From contig JAFRLY010000044.1 of NCBI GenBank assembly GCA_017431005.1, positions 79,354 through 143,353 on the forward strand: 64,000 bases of DNA, read 5' to 3'. Numbering within the stretch: the stretch's first letter is position 1; every line of letters starts with the position of its first letter. Below are positions 37,393 through 46,870 of the stretch, piece by piece. Made by a program: the position numbers and the translations under genes. This DNA comes from Clostridia bacterium (lineage in GTDB: Bacteria; Bacillota; Clostridia; Christensenellales; Aristaeellaceae). Under the pieces are notes generated by a model, which ran no database searches, had not been told where the DNA came from, and was given only the letters and a program-made list of their open reading frames with translations.

Positions 37393-39963
37393 GTGGCTGC
37401 TTTTGACCGTATTCTGTCCGGTATTCCGGAAATGGATAAAGCCCTCGACAATATCCGTCTCGGTGACAATGTGGTGTGGCGCGTGTCGGACCTGTCCCAG
37501 TTCCGGCTGTTCATGGAGCCTTATGTGGAACAGGCTGTCCGGGACCGGCGCAACATCATTTATTTCCGTTTCGCGGGCCACGAGCCGCTGCTTGCCGGCT
37601 GCCCCGGGGTCAAAACGGTCAGTCTGCCCCTCTCGCACCGGTTTGAAACCTTTACGGTCGACATCCATCATGTGATCGAGCGGGAGGGAAAGGACGCGTT
37701 CTATGTTTTTGACTGCCTGTCCGACCTGCAGGCTGCCTGGGCGACGGATCTGATGATGGGCAACTTTTTCCGGGTGACCTGTCCGTTCCTGTTCCTCCTG
37801 GATACGGTGGCCTTCTTCCCGATTATCCGGGGAAAGCATTCCGTTCAGGCAATCAACAAAATCCTGAACACCACCCAGCTGTTTATCGATGTATACGGGG
37901 ACGGCAAAAGCATCTATGTCCGTCCGGAGAAGGTCTGGAACCGCAGCTCCGCCACGATGTTCCAGCCGCATACCTACGAACCGGACACGGGCCGTTTCCG
38001 TCCGATCCTGGACGGGGTGAAATCCAGCCGGTTCTATCAGACGCTGGGGCAGGCCCAGCGGTCGGCCGAGGAGCAGTATGCCGATTCCTGGGACCGTTTC
38101 TTCAACCGGGCGAAGCTGCTTCACGAAAGCGGGGCGGATATTGCGGAGGACTGCGGCCGGATGTGCAATATCATGATGACCCGGGATGAGAAGCTGCGGG
38201 AGATGGTGAAAAAACACTTCCTGCCGGAGGATTATTTCGCCGTCCGGGATCATATGATCGGCACGGGAATGATCGGCGGCAAGGCCTGCGGCATGCTGCT
38301 GGCCCGGGCCATCATCCGCAACCGGGAGCCGGATATCGGCGAAGTGCTGGAGCCTCACGATTCCTTCTACGTCGGATCGGATGTATACTATACCTATATT
38401 GTGGACAACAACCTGTGGGATTACCGGGTCCGGCAGCGGACAGACGAAGAATATTTCACGCTGGCGGAGGAGTTTGCGGACAGGCTGAGGAACGGCGTTT
38501 TTTCGGACAGTATGCGGGAGCAGTTTGTGCGCATCATCGAATACTACGGTCAGGATCCGTACATCGTCCGTTCCAGCAGCATTCTGGAGGACGGCTTCGG
38601 CAACGCGTTCGCCGGGAAGTACGAATCGGTTTTCTGCGTGAACCGGGGAGAACTGGAGGACCGGCTGGATGAGTTTGAAAAAGCGATCAAAACCGTATAC
38701 GCCAGCACCATGAGCCTCTCCGCACTGGATTACCGGAAACGGCGGGGACTGGACAGGCGGGACGAACAGATGGCGCTGCTGATCCAGCGTGTTTCCGGCT
38801 CCTATTACGGCTCCTATTACATGCCCTGCGCCGCCGGCGTCGGGTATTCCTGCAGCCCGTACCGGATCATGAAGGATACCGATCCTTCCGCCGGCATGCT
38901 GCGGCTGGTCATGGGCCTCGGTACCTCGGCGGTGGACCGGTCGGAGGGCTCCTATCCGCGGATTGTAAACCTGGATAATCCGGAAAAAACCTCCTGGTCC
39001 TCCTCCGCGGACAGGCACAGATTCTCCCAGGGACAGGCGGAAGTCATCAATATGGCGGAACGCAGACTGGAGAAGCTGCCCTTTGAGAGGATGATGCCGG
39101 ATATTCCGAAATACCTGGACAGGATCCTGCTGGAGCATGATGATGACGCGGAATATTACCTCAGGGAATCGGGAACGCCGCGGGATGTGAAGTTCATCTC
39201 CTGCAGGGGACTGGTGGCCAACCGGACGCTGATGGAGCAGATGCGCAGGATGCTTCACTGTATTCAGGAGGAATATGCGTATCCGGTGGATACGGAGTTC
39301 ACGATCAATATCTCGGAAAACGGTGAATATTCGATCGATCTGCTGCAGTGCCGTCCGCTGCAGATCCAGAAGGGAAAAACCGGCACGATGGTTCCGGAAA
39401 ACATTCCGGAGGACAGGATCCTGCTTGAAAGCAGGGGGGCGTCCATGGGAATGTCCAGAGCGTCCGGACTGGACCTGATCGTCCTGGTGGATCCGGTTTC
39501 ATATTACCGGATGCCGTACAGGGACAAGAGCTCCGTCGCGCGGCTGATCGGGAGCATCAACTGGCATTACCGGGATCTTGGAAAGCATATGATGCTGATC
39601 GTGCCCGGCCGCGTCGGGACGTCGTCCCCCGAGCTGGGGGTTCCCACGGCGTTTTCGGATATCAGCGCGTTCGAAATTATCTGCGAGACGGAGGAGCGGG
39701 ACGCGGGCTACAATCCGGAGCTGTCCTACGGCAGCCATATCTTCCAGGACCTGGTGGAGGCGGAGATTCTGTATACGGCGGTATTCCGCAGTGAGAAGAC
39801 GGTTCATTTCCGGCCGGAGAAGCTGTCGGACTGCCCGGACCTGGTGAAGGAATTTGAAAACGGCGCGGCGCTGGCCGGCATTGTTCATGTGTACGATGTC
39901 AGCGGGAAGCAGTGCGAGGTATACAGCGACGTGGCGGAGCAGCACCTGATGATCACGCTTTAG
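37393..39963 (+). CDS. Fusion of degenerate KaiC-like domain and PEP-synthase-type ATP-grasp domain
   Basis: This 856-residue protein starts at GTG 37393 (GGAGGTGATTCT upstream). Residues 1-220 resemble a KaiC/RecA core, with IPEMDKAL, a Walker B-like FYVFDCL and FLFLLDTVAFF. The P-loop lysine and GKT/S are missing (RLGDNVVWRVSDLSQF). Residues about 290-680 resemble the PPDK_N/PEP-synthase nucleotide domain: GMIGGKACGMLLARA, YIVRSSSILEDGFGNAFAGK, and the closing IDLLQCRPLQIQ. The swivelling phosphohistidine and PEP barrel domains are absent. It follows gltD by 23 bp and ends before a new promoter. It is a known but uncharacterised fusion; a signalling or phosphotransfer role linked to nitrogen is only a guess. 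Confidence 0.7.
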   Translation: MAAFDRILSGIPEMDKALDNIRLGDNVVWRVSDLSQFRLFMEPYVEQAVRDRRNIIYFRFAGHEPLLAGCPGVKTVSLPLSHRFETFTVDIHHVIEREGKDAFYVFDCLSDLQAAWATDLMMGNFFRVTCPFLFLLDTVAFFPIIRGKHSVQAINKILNTTQLFIDVYGDGKSIYVRPEKVWNRSSATMFQPHTYEPDTGRFRPILDGVKSSRFYQTLGQAQRSAEEQYADSWDRFFNRAKLLHESGADIAEDCGRMCNIMMTRDEKLREMVKKHFLPEDYFAVRDHMIGTGMIGGKACGMLLARAIIRNREPDIGEVLEPHDSFYVGSDVYYTYIVDNNLWDYRVRQRTDEEYFTLAEEFADRLRNGVFSDSMREQFVRIIEYYGQDPYIVRSSSILEDGFGNAFAGKYESVFCVNRGELEDRLDEFEKAIKTVYASTMSLSALDYRKRRGLDRRDEQMALLIQRVSGSYYGSYYMPCAAGVGYSCSPYRIMKDTDPSAGMLRLVMGLGTSAVDRSEGSYPRIVNLDNPEKTSWSSSADRHRFSQGQAEVINMAERRLEKLPFERMMPDIPKYLDRILLEHDDDAEYYLRESGTPRDVKFISCRGLVANRTLMEQMRRMLHCIQEEYAYPVDTEFTINISENGEYSIDLLQCRPLQIQKGKTGTMVPENIPEDRILLESRGASMGMSRASGLDLIVLVDPVSYYRMPYRDKSSVARLIGSINWHYRDLGKHMMLIVPGRVGTSSPELGVPTAFSDISAFEIICETEERDAGYNPELSYGSHIFQDLVEAEILYTAVFRSEKTVHFRPEKLSDCPDLVKEFENGAALAGIVHVYDVSGKQCEVYSDVAEQHLMITL

Positions 39964-40018
39964 CGGCCGGCAGGGATGAGGCGGTTCTGTTCAGGTGATG
40001 TTTTTCGGAAAAAAAGGG

Positions 40019-40047
40019 TTGACAAGCAATTGTATACAGTATACAAT
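40019..40047 (+). promoter_or_regulatory. Sigma-A promoter of amt with a palindromic operator
   Basis: TTGACA (40019-40024), 17-bp spacer, TACAAT (40042-40047). A perfect 19-bp palindrome ATTGTATAC-A-GTATACAAT (40029-40047) fills the spacer and the -10 box. A dimeric repressor bound there would block the promoter. It does not fit the Bacillus GlnR consensus. Confidence 0.75.
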
Positions 40048-40053
40048 ACGCCC

Positions 40054-40102
40054 TGTCAAGCAAGGCGCAAGGGTGTGCGGAACACCCCGGCGCCTTTTTT
40101 TA
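40054..40102 (+). promoter_or_regulatory. Promoter-proximal attenuator hairpin of amt
   Basis: From the predicted start (about 40054) the leader reads GTCAAGCAAGG. It then folds AGGCGC plus GGGTGT against ACACCC plus GGCGCCT (40063-40095) and ends in eight T (40095-40102). The left arm holds CAAGGGTGT, the core shared with asnB, glnA and glmS. Confidence 0.7.
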
Positions 40103-40143
40103 ATCCTGTGCCCCGGCACAGAGGAAAAAAGGGAGTGAGTTGA

Positions 40144-41865
40144 ATGTACTCTGCTGCAAACACGATCTGGGTCCTGCTCGGCGCTGCGCTGGTGTTCTTC
40201 ATGCAGGCCGGGTTCGCGATGTGCGAGGCCGGCTTTACCCGGGCCAAGAATACCGGCAATATTCTGATGAAGAACCTGATGGACTTCTGCATCGGCACGC
40301 CGCTGTACTGGCTGTTCGGCTTCGGCATCATGTTCGGGGCGGGCACGGCGGTGTTCGGCTGGATCGATCCCTTTATCATGAAGGATTACGGCGCGGTGCT
40401 GCCGGCGGGGGTTCCGCTGTGGGCCTACGCGATCTTCCAGACGGTGTTCTGCGCCACCTCCGCGACGATCGTTTCCGGAGCCATGGCGGAGCGTACGAAG
40501 TTCTCCGCCTACTGCATTTATTCCGCGGCGATATCGCTGTTCATCTATCCGGTCAGCGGCCACTGGATCTGGGGCGGCGGCTGGGCGCAGCAGATGGGCT
40601 TCCATGATTTCGCCGGCTCCGCGGCGGTGCACATGGTCGGCGGCATCTGCGCGCTGATCGGCGCGAAGATTCTCGGACCGCGCGCCGGCAAGTACAGCCC
40701 GGACGGAAAGCCCCGGGCGATCCTGGGCCACAATCTGAGTATCGCCGCGCTCGGCGTGTTCATCCTGTGGTTCTGCTGGTTCGGCTTCAACGGCGCCTCC
40801 ACCGTCGCGATGGACAGCGACGAGGCGATCGGCTCCGCTTCCCTGGTGTTCTTCAACACGAACCTCGCGGCGGCCGTGGCTACGCTGGCCTGTATGATCT
40901 TTACCTGGATCCGCTACGGCAAGCCGGATGTATCGATGACCTTCAACGCGGCGCTGGCCGGCCTGGTCGGCATCACGGCCGGGTGCGACGCGGTGAACCC
41001 GTTCGGCGCGGCTGTCATCGGCCTGGTGTGCGGCATCCTGGTGGTGCTGTCGGTCGGCTTCTTTGACAGGGTTGTGAAGATCGACGATCCGGTCGGCGCG
41101 ATTTCGGTCCATGGCGTGTGCGGCGCGGCGGGAACGGTCCTGACCGGCCTGTTCGCCACCGGCGGCACAACGATGAAGGGTCTGCTTTACGGCGGCGGAT
41201 TCAGATTCCTGGGTGTGCAGCTGCTGGGCGTCGCAGCCACAGTCTGCTGGACGGCCGTGATCATTACGGTCGTGTTTACGGTAATCAGGAAGACGATCGG
41301 CCTGCGGGCGGACGCGGCGGACGAGGTCATGGGCCTTGACCGCAGTGAGCACGGGCTCACGACCGCCTACGCGGGCTTCGCGATCCTGCCGGAGGAGGGA
41401 GTATTCACCCTGACCGGCGAGGTACCGCCTGCCTCAGAAACCGCACCCGCGGGTTCGGCTGAACCGGTGGTGACCGCGAAGAAAGCGCAGAAGGCGCCCG
41501 GCGAGCCGGTCTATACCCGTGTGCAGATCGTCTGCCGTCCGGCCAGTCTGGAGTCCCTGAAGACCGCTATGAATGGCATCGGGATCACCGGCATGACCGT
41601 CACGAACGTCATGGGCTACGGCGCGCAGAAGGGCAAGCCGGAGTATTACCGCGGCACGCCGGTGGAGGTAACGCTCCTGCCGAAGGTCCAGGTGGACATC
41701 GTGGTCAGCAAGGTGCCGGTGGCGCAGGTCATCGAGACCGCCCGGAAGGTGCTGTACACCGGCCATATCGGCGACGGAAAGATCTTCATTCACGATGTGG
41801 AGGATGTGGTCCGTGTCCGGACGGGCGAGACGGGCTACGACGCGCTGCAGTCGGATGAGGAATAA
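40144..41865 (+). CDS. amt: Ammonium transporter fused to a C-terminal PII signalling domain
   Basis: This 573-residue membrane protein begins with an Amt/Rh channel (about residues 1-420): GFAMCEAGFTRAKNT, FQTVFCATSATIVSGAMAER, and two channel His in FAGSAAVHMVGG and SVHGVCGA. A linker of about 30 residues (rich in Ala, Pro, Glu) leads to a full PII domain from residue 456. That domain has the T-loop YGAQKGKPEYYRGTP and TGHIGDGKIFIHDVEDVVRVRTGE. In most bacteria the channel and GlnK are separate. Fusion would place the 2-oxoglutarate and ATP/ADP sensor permanently at the channel mouth. The Tyr in the T-loop is kept. No separate glnK is present in this window. Confidence 0.95.
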   Translation: MYSAANTIWVLLGAALVFFMQAGFAMCEAGFTRAKNTGNILMKNLMDFCIGTPLYWLFGFGIMFGAGTAVFGWIDPFIMKDYGAVLPAGVPLWAYAIFQTVFCATSATIVSGAMAERTKFSAYCIYSAAISLFIYPVSGHWIWGGGWAQQMGFHDFAGSAAVHMVGGICALIGAKILGPRAGKYSPDGKPRAILGHNLSIAALGVFILWFCWFGFNGASTVAMDSDEAIGSASLVFFNTNLAAAVATLACMIFTWIRYGKPDVSMTFNAALAGLVGITAGCDAVNPFGAAVIGLVCGILVVLSVGFFDRVVKIDDPVGAISVHGVCGAAGTVLTGLFATGGTTMKGLLYGGGFRFLGVQLLGVAATVCWTAVIITVVFTVIRKTIGLRADAADEVMGLDRSEHGLTTAYAGFAILPEEGVFTLTGEVPPASETAPAGSAEPVVTAKKAQKAPGEPVYTRVQIVCRPASLESLKTAMNGIGITGMTVTNVMGYGAQKGKPEYYRGTPVEVTLLPKVQVDIVVSKVPVAQVIETARKVLYTGHIGDGKIFIHDVEDVVRVRTGETGYDALQSDEE

Positions 41866-41881
41866 AATGTATTATAACGTA

Positions 41882-41911
41882 TTGACGGAATGAGCCCTGT
41901 TATGGTATGAT
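41882..41911 (+). promoter_or_regulatory. Sigma-A promoter of glmS
   Basis: TTGACG (41882-41887), 18-bp spacer, TATGAT (41906-41911). The predicted start is about 41918. It lies 17 bp after the amt stop codon. Confidence 0.65.
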
Positions 41912-41917
41912 CCTCTG

Positions 41918-41966
41918 CGGCAGGGCAAGGGGGTCTTGTACGGACTCCCTTGCTCTCTTTTTATTT
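41918..41966 (+). promoter_or_regulatory. Promoter-proximal attenuator hairpin of glmS
   Basis: GCAAGGGGGTC (41925-41935) pairs over 11 bp with GACTCCCTTGC (41943-41953), with further pairs outside. TCTTTTTATTT follows. The hairpin starts about 4-7 bases after the predicted start. The left arm has CAAGGGGGTC, matching the asnB and glnA leaders. GCCCTG at 41894-41899 could pair with CAGGGC at 41921-41926 if a longer transcript were made. Confidence 0.65.
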
Positions 41967-42003
41967 CAGAGGCGGAGGCCTCTTGAATCAGGAGGATCAA
42001 TCC

Positions 42004-43872
42004 ATGTGCGGAATTGTGGGATATACGGGGCGGAAGCAGGCAGCGCCGATTCTGCTGGACAGCCTTTCGCGGCTGGAATACAGGGGCTATGATTCAGCCG
42101 GCCTGGCTGTCCGGAACGGGACGGCGCTGGCGGAGGTTGTGAAGGCGACCGGGAAGCTCCATCATCTGGCGGATAAGACGGATCAGGGCCGCGCGCTGGC
42201 CGGCTGCTGCGGCATCGGGCATACGCGCTGGGCGACCCACGGCGATCCGAGCCTGGTGAACGCGCATCCGCATGTCAGCGGCAACTGCTCCGGCTCCGGA
42301 TCCGGCGCGGTGGAGTCCGACGTGGTGGGCGTGCATAACGGCATCATTGAGAATTATACGGAGCTGAAGGAAAAGCTTCTGCGCCGCGGATATACCTTCT
42401 ACAGCGAAACGGACACGGAGGTGGCCGTGAAGCTGGTGGATTATTACTATAAGAAATACAAGATCGGCCCGGTGGACGCGATCACCCGGACCATGGTGCG
42501 GATCCGCGGCAGCTATGCCCTCGCGCTGATGTTCAAGGACTTCCCGGACGAGATTTTTGCCGCGCGCAAGGATTCCCCGCTGATCATCGGCACGGATGAA
42601 GAGGAATCGTTCCTGGCTTCGGACGTCCCGGCGATCCTGAAATACACCCGGCAGGTATATTATATCGACAATCACCAGGTCGCCCGGGTTTCTCCGGGAA
42701 AGGTTGTTTTTTATGACCTGAACGGCGACGAGGTGCCCATGCCGCTGACCGAGATCACCTGGGACGCGGAGGCGGCGGAAAAGGGCGGCTATGAGCATTT
42801 CATGCTCAAGGAAATCCATGAGGAGCCCGCCGCCGTGCGCGATACGCTGAACAGCATGGTGAAGGACGGAAAAATCGACCTGTCCCAGACCGGCCTGACG
42901 GAGGATGTCATCCGTTCCATTGAGCAGATCGATATCGCCGCCTGCGGATCCGCCTGGCATGTGGGCATGGCGGCCCAGTACGTGATCGAGGACCTGGCGG
43001 AGATTCCGGTGCGGGTGGAGCTGGCGTCGGAATTCCGCTACCGGAAGCTTCCGCTGAGCCGGAACACGCTGGTCATCGTGATTTCCCAGTCCGGGGAAAC
43101 GGCGGACAGCCTGGCCGCACTGCGGGTCGCGAAGGAGCGCGGCGCCGTGACGCTGGCCATCGTGAATGTTATCGGCTCCACGATTGCCCGGGAGGCGGAC
43201 CATGTGCTGTATACGCTGGCGGGCCCTGAAATTGCCGTGGCCACAACCAAGGCCTACAGCGCGCAGCTGATCGCGGCGGACGTGCTGGCGGTGCACCTGG
43301 CGGCGGTGCGGGGCACCGTGTCCCCGGAGAGGGAAGCCGGGCTGCTGGAGGAGCTGGCGGCGATCCCGGACAAGATTTCCCGGATCCTGGAGGAGAAGGA
43401 TCGGCTGCAGTGGTTTTCCTCGAAGATGGCGAATACCCATGATATTTTCTTCATCGGCCGCGGGCTGGATTACGCGATCAGCCTGGAGGGCAGCCTGAAG
43501 ATGAAGGAAATCAGTTATATCCATTCCGAGGCCTATGCCGCGGGCGAGCTGAAGCACGGCACCATCAGCCTGATCGAGAACAATACCCTGGTGATCGGCG
43601 TGCTGACCCAGAAGGAGCTGTATGAAAAAACCGTATCCAATATGATGGAATGCAAATCCCGCGGCGCCTTCCTGGCGGGCATCACGACGAACGGGAATTT
43701 TTCCGTGGAGGATTCGGTGAATTTCACCGTATACATACCCAAGACGGACGAGCACTTTATGGCGTCGCTGGCAATCGTTCCGCTGCAGCTTCTGGCGTAT
43801 TACACCAGCGTGAACCGGGGCCTGGACGTGGATAAGCCGAGAAACCTCGCCAAGAGCGTGACAGTGGAGTGA
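42004..43872 (+). CDS. glmS: Glutamine-fructose-6-phosphate aminotransferase
   Basis: This 622-residue enzyme makes glucosamine-6-phosphate for cell-wall synthesis. Cys2 (MCGIVGYTGRKQ) is the amidotransferase nucleophile, and EYRGYDSAG, GHTRWATHG and VHNGIIENY follow. Two SIS domains bind the sugar phosphate (ACGSAWHVGMAAQY and ISQSGETADSL). The end KPRNLAKSVTVE is typical. An extra Gly/Ser-rich stretch (GNCSGSGSGAVESD) sits between HPHVS and VVGVHNG, where most relatives have only a few residues. AGGAGG precedes the ATG. No glmS ribozyme was recognised in the leader. It is followed 7 bp later by dapL. Confidence 0.97.
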   Translation: MCGIVGYTGRKQAAPILLDSLSRLEYRGYDSAGLAVRNGTALAEVVKATGKLHHLADKTDQGRALAGCCGIGHTRWATHGDPSLVNAHPHVSGNCSGSGSGAVESDVVGVHNGIIENYTELKEKLLRRGYTFYSETDTEVAVKLVDYYYKKYKIGPVDAITRTMVRIRGSYALALMFKDFPDEIFAARKDSPLIIGTDEEESFLASDVPAILKYTRQVYYIDNHQVARVSPGKVVFYDLNGDEVPMPLTEITWDAEAAEKGGYEHFMLKEIHEEPAAVRDTLNSMVKDGKIDLSQTGLTEDVIRSIEQIDIAACGSAWHVGMAAQYVIEDLAEIPVRVELASEFRYRKLPLSRNTLVIVISQSGETADSLAALRVAKERGAVTLAIVNVIGSTIAREADHVLYTLAGPEIAVATTKAYSAQLIAADVLAVHLAAVRGTVSPEREAGLLEELAAIPDKISRILEEKDRLQWFSSKMANTHDIFFIGRGLDYAISLEGSLKMKEISYIHSEAYAAGELKHGTISLIENNTLVIGVLTQKELYEKTVSNMMECKSRGAFLAGITTNGNFSVEDSVNFTVYIPKTDEHFMASLAIVPLQLLAYYTSVNRGLDVDKPRNLAKSVTVE

Positions 43873-43879
43873 GAAAACA

Positions 43880-45067
43880 ATGCTGAAGCCGAACGGAAAT
43901 TACCGGAATCTGAAGGATTCCTACCTGTTTTTCGGGATCTCGAAAAAGGTGGAGGCCTACCGGAAGGCGCACCCGGATCTGCCGCTGTACCGGCTCGGGA
44001 TCGGGGACGTCTCCCGGCCGCTGTGCGATGAAGCGATCAAGGCGCTGCACGCCGCGGTGAACGACCAGGCGGATGCCCGGACCTTCCGGGGCTACACGCC
44101 GGAGTGCGGCATCCCGGAATTCCGGCAGGCCGCCGCGGGCTACTATGCCCGGCGGGGCGTACGGCTGGATCCGGAGGAGGTTTTCGTATCCAGCGGCGCC
44201 AGCGACGAGCTGGGGGATATCCTGGACCTGTTCGACGCCTCCTCCCCGGCGCTGATCACCCAGCCGGCCTATCCGGCCTATGTGGACGCCAGCGTGATGG
44301 CGGGCCGGAAGGTGTCCTTTCTGAACGCCGGGCCGGAGAACGATTTCCTGCCCCTGCCGGGGGAGGATACGGAGGCGGATCTGATTTACCTGTGCTCCCC
44401 GAACAATCCGACCGGGGCCGTGTACAGCCGGGAACAGCTGCAGGCCTGGGTGGATTACGCCAACCGCCGCGGGGCCGTGATCCTCTTTGACGCGGCGTAC
44501 GAGGCGTTCATTGAGGAGGATCTGCCCCACAGTATCTTTGAAATTCCCGGTGCGGAAAACTGCGCGGTCGAGATCTGCTCCCTGTCCAAGACAGCGGGCT
44601 TTACCGGCACGCGGCTGGGATATACGGTGATCCCGAAGGCGCTGGAGCGGGACGGCATGAACCTGAACGCGATGTGGGTCCGGAACCGGACGACAAAGAC
44701 CAACGGCATCTCCTATATCCTGCAGAAGGCCGGCATCGCCGTGTTCTCGGATGCCGGGCTCCGCCAGATTCAGGAAAACATACAGATATACAAGGAAAAC
44801 GCCCGGGTTCTGATGCGGGCGCTGGACGGGGCGGGTATCCGGTACTGGGGCGGAAAAAACGCGCCGTATATCTGGATGGCGTGTCCGGACGGAATGAAGA
44901 GCTGGGACTTTTTTGATCTGCTGCTGAATGAAATCCAGGTGATCGGGACGCCTGGCGAGGGCTTCGGCGCGTGCGGCGAGGGCTTCTTCCGTCTCTCGTC
45001 CTTCGGGGATCCGGAGGATACCCGGATCGCCGCGGAGCGGATCCGGTCTCTGATTGTGAACCGCTGA
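43880..45067 (+). CDS. dapL: LL-diaminopimelate aminotransferase
   Basis: This 395-residue PLP enzyme converts tetrahydrodipicolinate and glutamate to LL-diaminopimelate, a precursor of lysine and peptidoglycan. The N-terminal [19 protein letters not shown] and [14 protein letters not shown] are typical of Dap[12 protein letters not shown] and the PLP lysine in [19 protein letters not shown] are also present. The last residues ([15 protein letters not shown]) match the family. It lies 7 bp after glmS and 17 bp before pyrG, so it belongs to the glmS transcript and depends on the same attenuator. It uses glutamate, the product of the upstream glutamate synthase. Confidence 0.94.
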   Translation: MLKPNGNYRNLKDSYLFFGISKKVEAYRKAHPDLPLYRLGIGDVSRPLCDEAIKALHAAVNDQADARTFRGYTPECGIPEFRQAAAGYYARRGVRLDPEEVFVSSGASDELGDILDLFDASSPALITQPAYPAYVDASVMAGRKVSFLNAGPENDFLPLPGEDTEADLIYLCSPNNPTGAVYSREQLQAWVDYANRRGAVILFDAAYEAFIEEDLPHSIFEIPGAENCAVEICSLSKTAGFTGTRLGYTVIPKALERDGMNLNAMWVRNRTTKTNGISYILQKAGIAVFSDAGLRQIQENIQIYKENARVLMRALDGAGIRYWGGKNAPYIWMACPDGMKSWDFFDLLLNEIQVIGTPGEGFGACGEGFFRLSSFGDPEDTRIAAERIRSLIVNR

Positions 45068-45084
45068 AAAGGGGGAACAGGAAT

Positions 45085-46680
45085 ATGCCGAAATATATCT
45101 TTGTCACGGGAGGCGTGGTCTCCGGGCTGGGAAAGGGCATCACCGCGGCGTCCATCGGAAGGCTGCTGAAGGCCCGCGGGCTGAAGGTGGCCGCCCAGAA
45201 GCTGGACCCGTATATCAACGTGGATCCCGGAACCATGAGCCCGTATCAGCACGGGGAGGTCTACGTGACCGAGGACGGCGCGGAAACTGACCTGGACCTT
45301 GGGCACTATGAGCGGTTTATCGACGAGGATCTGAACAAATACTCGAACCTGACGACCGGCAAGGTGTTCTCCAATGTGCTGCATAAGGAACGGCAGGGCG
45401 GCTATCTGGGCTCGACGGTCCAGACCATTCCCCACGTGACCGACGAAATCAAGCGCTTTATCTACCGCGTCGGGGAAAAGACGGACGCGGATGTCGTGAT
45501 CACGGAGATCGGCGGCACGATCGGCGATATTGAAAGCCAGCCGTTCATCGAGGCGATCCGGCAGGTGGGCCTGGAGGCCGGCCGGGAGAACACGCTGTAT
45601 GTGCATGTGACGCTCGTGCCGTATCTGCGGGCCAGCGGGGAGCACAAAACCAAGCCGACACAGCACTCTGTGAAGGAGCTGCTGGGCATGGGCATCATGC
45701 CGAACATCATCGTGCTCCGGGTGGACGAGAAGATTACGGATGAGTCGGTCTTTTCCAAGATCGCGCATTTCTGCAACGTCAAGCCGGACTGCGTCATCGA
45801 AAACCTGACGCTGCCGGTGCTGTATGAGGCGCCGCTGATGCTGGAGCAGGCGAACCTGTCCGCCATCGTCTGCCGGGAGCTGGGGCTGCATACCGCGGAG
45901 CCGGATCTGGCTGAGTGGCGGGAGATGGTGGAGCGCGTCCGTCACCAGAACCGGGAGGTCCGGATCGGCCTGGTCGGGAAATATGTCCAGCTGCATGACG
46001 CCTATCTCTCCGTTGCGGAGGCGCTGCGGCACGCAGGGTACGCGCTGGACGCCCGGGTGAAAATCGAATGGATCGATTCCGAAAACGTGGACGAAAAAAA
46101 CGCGGAGAGCGTTTTCTCCGGTATTCAGGGAATCATTGTGCCCGGCGGCTTCGGCAGTCGGGGCATCGAGGGTATGATCGCGACCGCGAGATATGCCCGG
46201 GAGCATCATGTTCCCTATTTCGGCATCTGCCTGGGCATGCAGGTGGCGGTGATTGAGTATGCCCGGAACGCGGCCGGGCTGGCCGGCGCCGATTCCCGGG
46301 AGTTTGACGAAACAGCGCCGTACCGGGTCATCGACTATATGCCGGGCCAGAATGACGAGATTGACAAGGGCGGCACCCTGCGGCTGGGGAAATATCCCTG
46401 CGTGCTGCGGGATGATACGGTGATTGCGCGCTGCTACGGGCGGACGGAGATCAGCGAGCGCCACCGCCACCGTTATGAATTCGCCAACGATTACCGGGAA
46501 ACGCTGCAGCAGGCGGGCCTGTGCCTGTCGGGCCTGTCGCCGGACGGGCGGCTGGTGGAAACCGTCGAGCTGTCGGAGGAGGCGTTCTTCGTCGGCGTGC
46601 AGTTCCATCCGGAATTCAAGAGCCGCCCGAACAAGCCGCATCCGCTGTTCCTGGGCTTTATCCGCGCGGCGTTGGGTTAA
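45085..46680 (+). CDS. pyrG: CTP synthase (glutamine-hydrolysing)
   Basis: This 531-residue enzyme aminates UTP to CTP with ATP and glutamine. The synthase domain begins [20 protein letters not shown] and has [20 protein letters not shown] and [11 protein letters not shown]. The amidotransferase domain starts near residue 290 ([16 protein letters not shown]), with nucleophile Cys in [16 protein letters not shown] and His/Glu in [16 protein letters not shown]. The ATG at 45085 is chosen because the family starts there and GGGGGAACAGG lies before it; longer in-frame starts run into dapL. It is the last gene of the glmS-dapL-pyrG unit and is followed by a terminator. Confidence 0.98.
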   Translation: MPKYIFVTGGVVSGLGKGITAASIGRLLKARGLKVAAQKLDPYINVDPGTMSPYQHGEVYVTEDGAETDLDLGHYERFIDEDLNKYSNLTTGKVFSNVLHKERQGGYLGSTVQTIPHVTDEIKRFIYRVGEKTDADVVITEIGGTIGDIESQPFIEAIRQVGLEAGRENTLYVHVTLVPYLRASGEHKTKPTQHSVKELLGMGIMPNIIVLRVDEKITDESVFSKIAHFCNVKPDCVIENLTLPVLYEAPLMLEQANLSAIVCRELGLHTAEPDLAEWREMVERVRHQNREVRIGLVGKYVQLHDAYLSVAEALRHAGYALDARVKIEWIDSENVDEKNAESVFSGIQGIIVPGGFGSRGIEGMIATARYAREHHVPYFGICLGMQVAVIEYARNAAGLAGADSREFDETAPYRVIDYMPGQNDEIDKGGTLRLGKYPCVLRDDTVIARCYGRTEISERHRHRYEFANDYRETLQQAGLCLSGLSPDGRLVETVELSEEAFFVGVQFHPEFKSRPNKPHPLFLGFIRAALG

Positions 46681-46734
46681 GGGGACCGTTCTGAAAAAAT
46701 AACAGGATTTCTGCAATGGCAGGAAGAAGTAATA

Positions 46735-46763
46735 AGCCCGCAGTGTTTTATTTGCTGCGGGCT
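46735..46763 (+). terminator. Terminator after pyrG
   Basis: A perfect 9-bp stem AGCCCGCAG/CTGCGGGCT with an 11-base AT-rich loop is followed by GTTGTTCTG, a weak T-rich tail. It closes the glutamine island. Confidence 0.6.
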
Positions 46764-46870
46764 GTTGTTCTGCCGTGCGCAGGAGGCGCGTGCCCGGCTG
46801 AACGCAGGTTCTGTCGGCAAGCACCGTCAGATTCACTGCATAATGATCTGTACCGCGGAGGGATGCTCTG

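Noticed and set aside
40029-40047. GlnR operator in the amt promoter
   Set aside because: The palindrome reads TGTAT...ATACA and does not fit TGTNAN7TNACA.
41866-42003. glmS ribozyme
   Set aside because: The leader is about 90 bases and holds only the attenuator hairpin; the ribozyme core was not found.
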